Notes under the pieces: model-generated
What the model was told of the DNA's origin: nothing
What the model saw: only the letters and a program-made list of their open reading frames with translations
Database searches by the model: none
Translations under genes and position numbers: made by a program
Shown here: piece by piece, positions 16,733 through 26,268 of the stretch
Layout of the letters: every line of letters begins with the position of its first letter
Numbering within the stretch: position 1 is the stretch's first letter
Source of the DNA: an uncultured Eubacteriales bacterium
Lineage (GTDB): Bacteria; Bacillota; Clostridia; Peptostreptococcales; Anaerovoracaceae
Direction: 5' to 3'
DNA length: 64,000 nt
NCBI GenBank assembly: GCA_910583765.1
Contig: CAJTYS010000016.1
Location: 14,087 to 78,086, forward strand

Positions 16733-17923
16733 ATGAAGTTATCAAACAAAGTGCTGGCAATGCAGCACTCCCCCATCCGCAAGTTCAATCCCATTGCTCA
16801 GAAAGCGAAGGACGCGGGCAAAAAGGTCTACCATCTGAACATTGGACAGCCTGACGTGGAAACACCGGCGTGCTTTATGGATGCCATTCAAAGCTTTGAC
16901 CAGAATGTCATCGCTTATGCGGAATCTGACGGCATGACGGTGCTGCAAGACGCGGTTTCCGCCTATTTCAAACAGTATGGCATGGACTACGGCAGGGAGG
17001 ATATGATCATCACCAACGGAGGCTCGGAGGCCCTAATCATGATCTTCATTTCACTTTTGAATCCAAAAGACGAAGTGCTGATTCCAGAGCCCTTTTACAC
17101 CAATTATCACACCTTTGCTACTATGGCGGACGGGGTGATCGTTCCCATCACCACCACGCCGGAGGAAGGCTATCATTACGCGGATGCGGAAAAGATCGAA
17201 GCCCTCATCACTCCGAGGACAAAGGCCATCTGCTGCATTAATCCAGGGAATCCCACAGGCACGATCCTGACCATGGATGAAATGAAGCTGATCGGTGAAA
17301 TCGCCAAAAAGCATGACCTTTGGATCATCACGGATGAAGTTTATCGGGAATTCGCCTATGACGGCAGGGCGGTCACTTCTTTTGGGATGCTCAAAGACCT
17401 GGAAGACAGGGTGATTGTCGTGGATTCTGTTTCCAAGCGTTTTTCCGCATGTGGGGCCAGGATCGGCTGCCTCCTGACAAAAAATAGAGAGCTGCTGGAA
17501 AATGTGATGAAGATCGCACAGGGAAGGCTCTGCGTGCCGACTGTGGAACAGATCGGAGCAGCGGCCCTGTACAAGCTGCCTTTATCCTATTATGATGAAG
17601 TGCGGGCAGAATATGAAGGAAGGCGGGACGCGGCTTACGAAGAGCTGATGAAGATCCCAGGCGTGGTGTGCCAAAAGCCTGGCGGTGCCTTTTACTTGAC
17701 AGCCAAGCTTCCGGTAGACAATGTGGAAAACTTCCTGATGTTTCTTCTCACCGAGTTTGAGGACAAAGGCGAGACTGTCATGTTCGCGCCAGCAGAAGGC
17801 TTTTACGCCACACCAGGACTAGGCAAGGAAGAAATGCGCATCGCATATGTGCTGAACAAAGAAGACATGGCCCGAGGAGTCGAGTTGATCAGGCTGGGAA
17901 TCGAAGCCTACAACAATCGCTAA
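16733..17923 (+). CDS. pyridoxal phosphate-dependent aminotransferase, class I/II
   Basis: 396 residues from an ATG after AAGGAGG. Fold-type I aminotransferase with NPGNPTGTILT, the aspartate of TDEVYREFAYDG and the PLP lysine in DSVSKRFSACGARIG. It resembles the AspC/AlaT-like group (aspartate or alanine aminotransferases), but the substrate cannot be fixed by eye. It is the last gene of the Asp23-tlyA run and ends at a strong terminator. Confidence 0.88.
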   Translation: MKLSNKVLAMQHSPIRKFNPIAQKAKDAGKKVYHLNIGQPDVETPACFMDAIQSFDQNVIAYAESDGMTVLQDAVSAYFKQYGMDYGREDMIITNGGSEALIMIFISLLNPKDEVLIPEPFYTNYHTFATMADGVIVPITTTPEEGYHYADAEKIEALITPRTKAICCINPGNPTGTILTMDEMKLIGEIAKKHDLWIITDEVYREFAYDGRAVTSFGMLKDLEDRVIVVDSVSKRFSACGARIGCLLTKNRELLENVMKIAQGRLCVPTVEQIGAAALYKLPLSYYDEVRAEYEGRRDAAYEELMKIPGVVCQKPGGAFYLTAKLPVDNVENFLMFLLTEFEDKGETVMFAPAEGFYATPGLGKEEMRIAYVLNKEDMARGVELIRLGIEAYNNR

Positions 17924-17931
17924 ACAAGCAT

Positions 17932-17967
17932 GCCCTGGGAGCCTTCATGCGCTCTCAGGGCGTTTTT
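17932..17967 (+). terminator. rho-independent terminator after the aminotransferase gene
   Basis: An 11-bp stem GCCCTGGGAGC/GCTCTCAGGGC with one G-T pair, an eight-base loop, then G and five T residues. It separates the Asp23-aminotransferase run from mutS. Confidence 0.9.
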
Positions 17968-18013
17968 ATGATAAACATACAAAGCAAAAAAAGAGAAGGG
18001 AGCCGAAACACAA

Positions 18014-20623
18014 ATGGCGTTATCACCGATGATGCAGCAATATATGAAGATCAAGGAAGAGTACCAGGACTGCGTGCTGTTTTTCCGGTTAGGGGATTTT
18101 TATGAAATGTTCTTTGAAGACGCGCAAAGGATTTCCAGAGAACTGGAGCTGACCCTGACTGGCAAAAACTGCGGCCTGGAGGAGCGAGCGCCTATGTGCG
18201 GCGTGCCATTTCACTCTGCGGACACCTATATCGCCCGCCTTGTGGAAAAAGGATACAAAGTCGCCATCTGTGAGCAAACGGAAGATCCTTCCCAGGTCAA
18301 AGGCCTTGTGAAACGGGAAGTGATCCAGATCGTCACGCCGGGGACAGTGATCAACCAGAACATGCTGAAAGAAACAGAGAACAATTATATCGCCTCTGTG
18401 TTCAGCAAGCGGGGAGGCGACCTGGGCCTGGCTTACTGCGACATTTCCACAGGAGAGATTTACGTCACTGAAATCCCAGAAAAAAATTCTTTGGAGACTT
18501 TATTGAACGAGCTGGTGAAAATACGGGCCAGAGAAATCCTGATCAATGAAGACAGTCTGTTGGAAACAGAAGACATCAAAGATATCACGGAGGCTTATAT
18601 CAATCCACTAAACGAAGGTTATTACCAGCAGCAGGCAGTAACAGACGCGGTGCTCCGCCAGTTTCGGGTAAAAGCCCTCCTGGGCCTGGGGCTTCAGGAA
18701 GACAGTTTTGCTGTCCAAGCTCTTGGTTCCATGCTCCTTTATCTCCAGGAGACCCAAAAGCGCAGCCTAGAACATATCACTTGGCTCCACCGCTATGAGA
18801 TGGGAAGCTACATGGCCCTGGACAAAGCCACCATCAAGAATCTGGAGCTGACGGAAACGCTGTTTGAAAAAAAACTCCAGGGATCCCTGCTGGGGGTCTT
18901 GGACAAAACCAGCACTGCCATGGGCTCCCGAAAACTGAAACAGTGGATCAAAGAACCTCTGAACAACGTGAAGGACATTCAAGACCGCCTGGACGCTGTG
19001 GAAGCGTTGTCAGAGGACATTTTGCTGCAGAACAATATCAGGGAAAACCTGAAACAAATCTACGACTTTGAACGGCTGTCAGGCCGGATCGCCTGCGGCA
19101 GCGCCAACGGCAAGGACCTGATCGCTTTGCGCAATTCCTGCTATGTGCTTCCAGACATCAAAGGTGATTTGGCAAGTGCGGAAGGGGGACTGCTGGAGCG
19201 CCTGGAAAAGGAGATCAGCGAGTTGAAAGAGGTTTACCAGCTCATCAACAGGGCTGTAGCCGAAGACCCGCCTTTTTCCGTGAAAGAAGGGGGCATCATC
19301 AAGGAGGGGTATTCCCAGGAGCTGGATGATTTGAAGTTCTCCATTCAAGATGCGCAGGACTGGCTTGCCCGGCTGGAAACCGTGGAGCGAGAGAAAACCG
19401 GCATCAAGAATCTGAAAGTAGGATTCAACAAAGTGTTTGGCTATTACCTGGAGATCACCAGATCTTATTATGACATGATCCCTGAACATTATGTGCGCAA
19501 ACAGACCCTTGCCAACTGTGAACGGTTCATCACACCAGAGCTAAAGGAAACTGAAAATCTGGTTCTCAATGCAGAAGCTAAGATCAATCAGTTGGAATAC
19601 CAGCTATTTACAGAATTGAGGGAGAAAATACAAGTTTACATAAAAGAAATACAGAAGACTTCTGCCGCTGTGTCTGCTCTGGACGTTTTATTGTCCTTTG
19701 CCCAGGTGAGCCAACAGAATGATTATGTAAAGCCAGACGTGGACGCAGGGGACGTGATCCAGATCGAAAGAGGCCGTCATCCAGTCATCGAACAGACCAT
19801 ACGCGACGGCGTTTTTGTCAGCAATGACCTTTATTTGGATCGGGAAGCGGACAGTCTTCTTTTGATCACAGGTCCCAACATGGCGGGAAAATCCACTTAC
19901 ATGCGCCAGACCGCTTTGATCGTGCTCATGGCCCAGGCAGGCTGCTTCGTGCCCGCGGACAAGGCCCATATCGGCATCACGGATCGGATCTTCACCAGGA
20001 TCGGCGCATCTGACAATTTGGCCCAAGGCCAGAGCACGTTCTTTGTGGAAATGAGTGAACTGGCTTATATCCTCAATTCCGCTACAGAAAAGAGCTTGAT
20101 CATTCTAGATGAGATCGGACGGGGCACCAGCACTTATGATGGACTTTCCATTGCCTGGGCAGCGGCAGAATACCTGTGCAAGCAAAAGCATCAGGTCAGA
20201 ACCCTTTTTGCTACCCATTACCACGAAATGACCTGTTTGGAAGGCCACATGAAGGGGCTGCGCAATCTCAACGTGGATGTGGCGGAGGAAAACGGGAATG
20301 TAGTGTTTCTCCACAAGATCCAAAGAGGAAGCGCCAGCCGCAGCTACGGCATCCATGTGGCTAAGCTGGCAGGCGTGCCGGCCTCCCTTTTGGAGCAGGC
20401 ACAAATCAAGCTTACGGAGCTGGAAGAGACGCAAGGTTCCGTGGATCTGGCCGCTGTGGACGGACCTCAAGCAGCAGCACCAGCAAAAGAAGAACAGATC
20501 TCTTTTTTCAGCTTTGCGCCAAACCCAGTGGTAGAGCGTTTGAAAGCCCTTGATCTCATGAGCCTGACACCGTCAGAAGCTTTTCGGATCTTGGAAGAGT
20601 TAAAGCAAGCAGCAGAACAGTGA
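18014..20623 (+). CDS. mutS: DNA mismatch repair protein MutS
   Basis: 869 residues, full length. It has the mismatch-reading motif F29-Y-E31 in LGDFYEMF, connector and lever domains, a Walker A GPNMAGKSTYMRQ near residue 622, the LDEIGRGTSTYDGLSIAWA block and ATHYHEM. It recognises mispairs and hands over to MutL. AAGGGAG lies upstream. The short variable stretch near 820-840 is alanine-rich and precedes the C-terminal helix-hairpin region. Confidence 0.97.
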   Translation: MALSPMMQQYMKIKEEYQDCVLFFRLGDFYEMFFEDAQRISRELELTLTGKNCGLEERAPMCGVPFHSADTYIARLVEKGYKVAICEQTEDPSQVKGLVKREVIQIVTPGTVINQNMLKETENNYIASVFSKRGGDLGLAYCDISTGEIYVTEIPEKNSLETLLNELVKIRAREILINEDSLLETEDIKDITEAYINPLNEGYYQQQAVTDAVLRQFRVKALLGLGLQEDSFAVQALGSMLLYLQETQKRSLEHITWLHRYEMGSYMALDKATIKNLELTETLFEKKLQGSLLGVLDKTSTAMGSRKLKQWIKEPLNNVKDIQDRLDAVEALSEDILLQNNIRENLKQIYDFERLSGRIACGSANGKDLIALRNSCYVLPDIKGDLASAEGGLLERLEKEISELKEVYQLINRAVAEDPPFSVKEGGIIKEGYSQELDDLKFSIQDAQDWLARLETVEREKTGIKNLKVGFNKVFGYYLEITRSYYDMIPEHYVRKQTLANCERFITPELKETENLVLNAEAKINQLEYQLFTELREKIQVYIKEIQKTSAAVSALDVLLSFAQVSQQNDYVKPDVDAGDVIQIERGRHPVIEQTIRDGVFVSNDLYLDREADSLLLITGPNMAGKSTYMRQTALIVLMAQAGCFVPADKAHIGITDRIFTRIGASDNLAQGQSTFFVEMSELAYILNSATEKSLIILDEIGRGTSTYDGLSIAWAAAEYLCKQKHQVRTLFATHYHEMTCLEGHMKGLRNLNVDVAEENGNVVFLHKIQRGSASRSYGIHVAKLAGVPASLLEQAQIKLTELEETQGSVDLAAVDGPQAAAPAKEEQISFFSFAPNPVVERLKALDLMSLTPSEAFRILEELKQAAEQ

Positions 20624-20630
20624 GGCACAT

Positions 20631-22475
20631 ATGATTCAGGTTTTAGAAAAAGGCGTAGCAGACAAGATCGCCGCAGGTGAAGTGGTGGACAACCCCCTTT
20701 CCATTGTCAAGGAGCTGGTGGAAAATTCCATTGACGCGGGCGCGACTTCTATCACAGTGGAGATCCAAAAAGGCGGAAAATCCTATATCAGGGTCACAGA
20801 CAATGGATGCGGCATTCCGGCGGATCAGGTGGAGACTGCGTTCCTGCGCCATGCCACCAGCAAGATCTCCCAGGCAGCGGATTTAGAGCATATCCAGACC
20901 CTCGGTTTTCGGGGAGAGGCCCTAGCCAGCGTTTCCGCTGTTTCCAGGACAGAGATCATCACTAAGACAGCAGAGGAAAAGACAGGGACCCGCCTGGTGA
21001 TCCAAGGCAGCCAGATCGCAGAAAGAGAGATCACCGGCTGTCCGGAAGGCACCACCATTGTGGTCAGAGACCTGTTTTATAATACGCCTGCCAGAAAGAA
21101 ATTCATGCGATCTGACGCAGCGGAAAGCAGTACGGTCATCGAGTTCGTTTCCCAGGTCACTCTAGCTTATGCCAACATTCGCGTGCGGATGATCAACAAT
21201 GGGAGCATGCTCTTTTCCACCCCAGGAAACGGGAAGCTTTATGCCAATATCCTTACCGTGTTCAGCAGGGACATAGGCGATCAGCTGATCCCCATACAGG
21301 CACAAGAAGGAGCTATAAAGCTGGAAGGCTATGTTTCCGGCCCCGGGCAGAGCAAGCCTACCAGAAAGCACCAGATCTTCTTTGTCAATGGGAGAGTGGT
21401 CAACAGTAAAGTGATCCAAAAGGGCGTGAGCAGTGCTTATGCGGACAAGCTCTTTGAAGGCAGGTTCCCCATTGCCATCCTCTTTCTTCAATTTCCGCCG
21501 GACAGATTGGACGTGAACATTCATCCCAACAAGCGGGAGGTGCGCTTTCACGATGAAAGTTCTGTGGCAGGATTCGTGGAAGGCGCCTTGCGCAAAGCTC
21601 TTCTTTCCAAAGAATCCATACCAGCTGTGAAAAAAGAAGATTTATTCCGTAAACCAAACGCTCCAGCACCGCCGGCCTCTGGGAAATCAGGGAATAGGGA
21701 ACAGGAAGAGCAAATAGACGTAAAAAAATTATTGTCAACTCTACGAACGGAAGAACATGTGCCGGAGACAAGCTCTGCCCAGGTAAGGGAAGAGCCTAAA
21801 ATTTACCAGACTTCTGCCATTGGTTCCCAGCCGCAGGTCATAAAGGAAGTTCTGGCAGAGGCGCCTGCGTCTCAGGCGCCTGCCACGCCGCCGCCTTTTG
21901 ATTTTCGTGAGCTGAGGGTCACAGGGACCATCTTCGCTACTTATATCACTGCAGTTGACGAGGATTCTTTTTACCTCATCGACCAGCATGCGGCCCACGA
22001 GCGGATCTTTTTTGAAAAGCTCATGGCCCAGTATGAGAATCAGGAGACCCATAGTCAGCCCATCATGTTTCCCATTATGCTCAATGTTTCCCACAGCGCG
22101 GATCAAAACGCGGAGGATTGGCTGGCGGCTTTGGCACAAATGGGATTCGGCGCCGAACCTTTTGGCCCCAGGACTTATGCGGTAAAATCCATTCCCCTGT
22201 TCATGGGATTAGAGGAAGCCCAGTGCTTTTTAACAGATTTCACAGATGATTTGGGGGATGGCAAGCTCCTTGACAATCTGCCTGTCATAGAAAAAATCAC
22301 CATGCGTGCCTGTAAAAGCGCAGTGAAGGCTCACGACCATTTGCAGGACAGCGAGATTCAGCAGCTGATTCAGGATTTGCGCCAATGCGAAAATCCTTTT
22401 TCCTGTCCCCATGGAAGGCCGACCTTCATCAAAATGACCCAGTATGAGATCGAAAAAATGTTTAAGAGGGTATAA
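20631..22475 (+). CDS. mutL: DNA mismatch repair endonuclease MutL
   Basis: 614 residues. GHKL ATPase with DNGCGIP and GFRGEALASVSAVS, a linker (about 330-420), and a C-terminal endonuclease domain with DQHAAHERIFFEKL, which fits the DQHA(x)2E(x)4E nicking motif, plus SCPHGRPT. This is the nicking type found in bacteria without MutH. It starts 7 bases after mutS and its stop touches the miaA start. Confidence 0.97.
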   Translation: MIQVLEKGVADKIAAGEVVDNPLSIVKELVENSIDAGATSITVEIQKGGKSYIRVTDNGCGIPADQVETAFLRHATSKISQAADLEHIQTLGFRGEALASVSAVSRTEIITKTAEEKTGTRLVIQGSQIAEREITGCPEGTTIVVRDLFYNTPARKKFMRSDAAESSTVIEFVSQVTLAYANIRVRMINNGSMLFSTPGNGKLYANILTVFSRDIGDQLIPIQAQEGAIKLEGYVSGPGQSKPTRKHQIFFVNGRVVNSKVIQKGVSSAYADKLFEGRFPIAILFLQFPPDRLDVNIHPNKREVRFHDESSVAGFVEGALRKALLSKESIPAVKKEDLFRKPNAPAPPASGKSGNREQEEQIDVKKLLSTLRTEEHVPETSSAQVREEPKIYQTSAIGSQPQVIKEVLAEAPASQAPATPPPFDFRELRVTGTIFATYITAVDEDSFYLIDQHAAHERIFFEKLMAQYENQETHSQPIMFPIMLNVSHSADQNAEDWLAALAQMGFGAEPFGPRTYAVKSIPLFMGLEEAQCFLTDFTDDLGDGKLLDNLPVIEKITMRACKSAVKAHDHLQDSEIQQLIQDLRQCENPFSCPHGRPTFIKMTQYEIEKMFKRV

Positions 22476-23405
22476 ATGAAAGATATTTTAGTCATCGCCG
22501 GCCCAACGGCTGTTGGAAAAACAGAATACGCTATTCAAATGGCACTTCGTTTCAAGGGAGAGATCGTTTCCTGCGATTCTATGCAGCTTTACCAGTTCAT
22601 GGATATTGGAAGTGCAAAGCCCACCCGAGAGGAGCGAGCCAAGGTACCTCACTATTTAGTGGATGAATTCGACCCCAGACAGGATTTTTCCGTGGTCCAG
22701 TACCAGAAACACGCTAAAGCGGCTATCGCCAAGATCCATGATCAGGGGAAGCTTCCAGTGGTTTCAGGGGGAACAGGGCTTTACCTGAATGCTCTGCTTT
22801 ATGAAATGGATTTCAGCGCTCCACCGAGAAACGATGGATACCGCAGAAAGCTGGAAGCTCTGGCCGCACGGGAAGGTAAAGAAGCGCTTCACCGGCTTTT
22901 ACAGGAAAAGGACCCTCAGGCTGCCCAGCGGATCCATCCTAACAATACGAAAAAGATCATTCGGGCCTTGGAAGCGGTTTCCCAAGATGGCAAGGGCGTC
23001 CGGCCTTTTTCAGAGGCCTGTGTTCCTGTTTCCCAATACCGGCCCTTATTGATCGGACTCACAAGGGACAGGGAAGAGCTGTATCAGCGGATCAATGACA
23101 GAGTGAAGCTGCTGATGGAACAAGGGCTCCTGGAAGAAGTGAAAGGGCTGCTGGCCATGGGGCTGACGGAATCTCATATTTCCATGAAGGGCATTGGTTA
23201 TAAGGAACTGATCGACCATCTTCACGGGGCTTATGATCTGGAGACCGCAGTGGCGAAAATACAGAAAAACACCAGACATTACGCAAAAAGGCAGTTAACC
23301 TGGCTGCGAAAGTATGATAAAATGGTCTGGTTCAATTTATCGGAATATGGCTCAAAAGAGCAGGCATTAGAGGACATGATCACATGGGTAAAGAAAAACA
23401 GATAA
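22476..23405 (+). CDS. miaA: tRNA dimethylallyltransferase
   Basis: 309 residues. P-loop GPTAVGKTEYA near the start, DSMQLYQFMDIGSAKPT, and the C-terminal RNA-contact block TRHYAKRQLTWLR. It adds a dimethylallyl group to A37 of tRNAs reading UNN codons, using DMAPP from the isoprenoid pathway encoded nearby (dxs, ispA). The ATG directly follows the mutL stop, and the 3' end overlaps the recombinase gene by 22 bases. hfq, common after miaA in many Firmicutes, is absent. Confidence 0.96.
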   Translation: MKDILVIAGPTAVGKTEYAIQMALRFKGEIVSCDSMQLYQFMDIGSAKPTREERAKVPHYLVDEFDPRQDFSVVQYQKHAKAAIAKIHDQGKLPVVSGGTGLYLNALLYEMDFSAPPRNDGYRRKLEALAAREGKEALHRLLQEKDPQAAQRIHPNNTKKIIRALEAVSQDGKGVRPFSEACVPVSQYRPLLIGLTRDREELYQRINDRVKLLMEQGLLEEVKGLLAMGLTESHISMKGIGYKELIDHLHGAYDLETAVAKIQKNTRHYAKRQLTWLRKYDKMVWFNLSEYGSKEQALEDMITWVKKNR

Positions 23406-24520
23406 AGATTCATAATAAAAGCGACAGGCCGGACAACGTGGTGATGAAGGAGCAGGACATCATCTGTCAGTGCGAAGAGATCGAAGAGGAACTGCCTCGG
23501 TTTCTCAAAGGTTTTTTCGCTTATCTGCGGGGAAACGTTCTGCCCATGACTCGGCTGGCATATCTTTATGATATCCGGTTTTTCTGTCATTACTTGGTGG
23601 AGGAAACAGCGCTCACAGAAGCAGAACATCCCCAGGAATTGACGATCCGGGATTTTAACAGGCTCAGGGCCACGGATGTGAATGATTTCATTGATTACTG
23701 CCGCCGGTATCAGGTGGAAACAGACAGCGGAATCACCATTTACGAGAATAACAATAAGACTTTGGCGCGGAAAAAATCTTCCGTTTCCGTGATGTTCAAA
23801 CAGCTTTATCGGGATGAATTGATGGACAAAAACATTACAGATGGATTCGATCCCATTCGGGTGCCAAAAGCTTCGGAACGGGAGATCAAAGCGCTCCAGG
23901 ACGATGAAGTGATGATCATGCTGGACGCGGTCTCCACAGGCAGCCATTTGACCAAAAAGGAACGTCAATTCTGGGAAAAGACAAAGAAACGGGACAAAGC
24001 CATCCTCCTGTTGTTTTTGACTTACGGGCTGCGGCTTTCGGAACTTCAGCAGCTGAACGTTTCTTCCTTTAATTTTTCCAGGGGAGAGTTCACCATCTAC
24101 AGGAAGCGGGGGAAGGAATCAAAAATGCCCCTGAACCAATCGGTCATGTCTGTGGTTTCCCAGTACATAGAAGAGGAACGGGCTGACAGCAAAACACTAA
24201 CCGAAGAGCACCAAGACGCATTGTTTCTTTCGCTGCAGGGAAAGCGCATGACAGAACGGCAGATCAGGGAGCTGGTGAAAAAATACACGTCCATCGGTCT
24301 TTCCACCTCCAGAGACGCAGGATACAGCCCTCACAAACTGCGGGCCACAGCAGCCACAAGCCTCATTGGGCGGGGCAATTCCATTTACGATGTGCAGGCG
24401 CTGCTGGACCACGAGCAAGTGACCACCACCCAGCTCTACGCTGCCCACAAAATGAACGTCAAGCGAGATCTGGTAAAGGATATGGAGTGGGAACTGGAGC
24501 GGACTGGAAAAAAAGATTGA
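23384..24520 (+). CDS. tyrosine recombinase/integrase family protein, XerC/D-like
   Basis: 378 residues. N-terminal SAM-like core-binding domain (about 35-160; FFAYLRGNVLPMTRLAYLYDIRFF) and a C-terminal catalytic domain with the R-K-H-R-H-Y set in GLRLSELQQL, RKRGKESKMPL, HKLRATAAT, LLDHE and TTQLYAAH. The first 30 residues are hydrophilic. It overlaps miaA by 22 bases, so it is co-expressed with housekeeping genes and is probably resident and not a phage integrase. No attachment sites or cargo genes were seen. Whether it acts at dif is untested. Confidence 0.88.
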   Translation: MGKEKQIKIHNKSDRPDNVVMKEQDIICQCEEIEEELPRFLKGFFAYLRGNVLPMTRLAYLYDIRFFCHYLVEETALTEAEHPQELTIRDFNRLRATDVNDFIDYCRRYQVETDSGITIYENNNKTLARKKSSVSVMFKQLYRDELMDKNITDGFDPIRVPKASEREIKALQDDEVMIMLDAVSTGSHLTKKERQFWEKTKKRDKAILLLFLTYGLRLSELQQLNVSSFNFSRGEFTIYRKRGKESKMPLNQSVMSVVSQYIEEERADSKTLTEEHQDALFLSLQGKRMTERQIRELVKKYTSIGLSTSRDAGYSPHKLRATAATSLIGRGNSIYDVQALLDHEQVTTTQLYAAHKMNVKRDLVKDMEWELERTGKKD

Positions 24521-24604
24521 AAAATTTAGAAAAACGTAAGAAATCATTCATAAAAACCTCAATGATTTGTTGTATAATCTAGTGAGAAAGGAATGAAAGA
24601 AAGA

Positions 24605-26182
24605 ATGAAACGAAAGGAATTCATCTGCATATGCACAGCTTCCTTGCTGATGTGCAATTGTGTGACTGCGTCCTCTGCTTTTGCAGCGGGCGATTCCTTT
24701 ATCCCCAAAACTCGGCCCATGTTTTATGAAACTGGACTTCAGACAGCGCAAGGGCTCCAAACGGCTCAGGCCAAAAGGGGAGATTCCAAGAGAAGCGAGC
24801 CGGACACAAGATGGTTTGATCCAGAGGATCAGCAAAAGGAGTATGAGCTTTCAACAGAGCAGGAACTGCTGGGATTGGCTGAACTGGTCAACACAAAGGA
24901 CATTCCCTGGCAGGCGGAAGGCTCGTATACCTTTAAAGGCATTACCATAAAGCTGATGCGGGACATTGAGCTGACTCAGTTTTGGACTCCTATCGGCAAT
25001 TCTGACGCGCGGGCTTTTGAAGGCAGATTTGAAGGAAACGGACATACTATTTCCGGCATGGAACTCCAGGATCCGGACAGCGATAATCCAGGATTTTTCG
25101 GATACTTGAAAGGAACTGTCAATAACCTGAACCTGCAAGGGACCATCGACAGTCGGGCAAATAATGCCGGAGGCATGGCAGCCGTGATGACAGAAACCGC
25201 GCTCATTGAGAATTGCACCATGGAAGTGGATGTGACAGGTAAAGAGCGGGTAGGCGGCGTAGCTGGCATGAACCATTCCGGACAGATCATTAATTGCCAT
25301 AATTACGGTGAAATCCAGGGAGATGTCAAAGTGGGAGGCATTGTGGGCGAGAACTGGAATGGGAAAACGCGAAAATGCTCAAACATGGGCCAGGTGACTT
25401 CTAGTGGGAAAGGCTTTGGCACTTATGGGACAGGTGGCATTGCTGGACGTTCTGTGGCTGTGAACGCAGTGATCGAAGAATGCTTTAATCAAGGAGCCAT
25501 TCTGTCAGCCAACGAGTGCGCGGGCGGCATTGTTGGATACGTGAACACCAATGGGGCGGCCATCAGGAGCTGTTATAACATTGGCGATGTTTCAGGGCCG
25601 GAACCTGCCACTTTGTCTTCTTATGGATATGTTGGCGGCATTGTGGGAAACATAGGTGAGAACGGGGTCATTGTCAAGAATTGTTACAACACAGGCGCTG
25701 TGAAAAATGGAAAGTATGCCGGTGGATTGGCAGGAAATTTTGCCACAGATCACTATGACAAACGAGATGCTTCTGTGCGCAACAATTATTATCTGGTAGG
25801 TTCCGCGCCTCTTGCCATAGGAAAGGTGGAAGGGGCAAAAGGAAAACCAGGTTATGACGAACGGGTGGAAATCAAGTCTGCCACGGATCTAAAGAGCGCC
25901 TATATGTCCTCTGTCCTGGGTTCTGCCTTCCAGCCGGACGTGGGCAGCGCCCATGGTCTCAACAACGGATTTCCAGTGCTGGAATGGCAGAAAGAAGAGC
26001 TGGGGACAGATTATATGGAATCTCTGGAAACTTTGGATATTCCATATACAAGGCAGTTCCAAAGGTTTTTTCAAAAACATCCATATGGGACAGCTTCTGG
26101 GAAAATGGTCTTACAATTGTTCAACCCGCAGATGTACATGGAGCAGGTGCTGGAACACGTAGAAAATTTGGCAGAAAAATAG
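24605..26182 (+). CDS. secreted GLUG-repeat protein, function unknown
   Basis: About 525 residues. An ATG at 24593 is in frame but abuts the AAAGGA site, so I prefer the second. A signal peptide (to about residue 28, SSAFAAG) is followed by a large right-handed beta-helix-like region (about 85-430) with repeated GG(I/V)(V/A)G motifs and Cys-containing turns such as ENCTME, CHNYGE, CFNQG, CYNIGDV and CYNTGAV. This is the GLUG pattern found in clostridial surface proteins, often adhesins. No LPxTG motif or C-terminal membrane anchor is seen, so it is probably secreted or held by unknown means. A TATAAT at 24573-24578 may be its -10, but the -35 is poor. Confidence 0.8.
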   Translation: MKRKEFICICTASLLMCNCVTASSAFAAGDSFIPKTRPMFYETGLQTAQGLQTAQAKRGDSKRSEPDTRWFDPEDQQKEYELSTEQELLGLAELVNTKDIPWQAEGSYTFKGITIKLMRDIELTQFWTPIGNSDARAFEGRFEGNGHTISGMELQDPDSDNPGFFGYLKGTVNNLNLQGTIDSRANNAGGMAAVMTETALIENCTMEVDVTGKERVGGVAGMNHSGQIINCHNYGEIQGDVKVGGIVGENWNGKTRKCSNMGQVTSSGKGFGTYGTGGIAGRSVAVNAVIEECFNQGAILSANECAGGIVGYVNTNGAAIRSCYNIGDVSGPEPATLSSYGYVGGIVGNIGENGVIVKNCYNTGAVKNGKYAGGLAGNFATDHYDKRDASVRNNYYLVGSAPLAIGKVEGAKGKPGYDERVEIKSATDLKSAYMSSVLGSAFQPDVGSAHGLNNGFPVLEWQKEELGTDYMESLETLDIPYTRQFQRFFQKHPYGTASGKMVLQLFNPQMYMEQVLEHVENLAEK

Positions 26183-26268
26183 GAGTGTCTCGTGCATACC
26201 TGCTTGGAAACAATCTGTATACAATATAAAAATTATGTAAACATATGAGAAAAGGAAGAAGCATACTT

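Noticed and set aside
23279..23968. A 229-codon antisense frame across miaA and the recombinase gene.
   Set aside because: Same reason; the forward genes are full-length families.
26204..26232. TTGGAA...TATAAA as a promoter for the PLP-enzyme gene.
   Set aside because: Spacing is 15 bases and both elements are weak.
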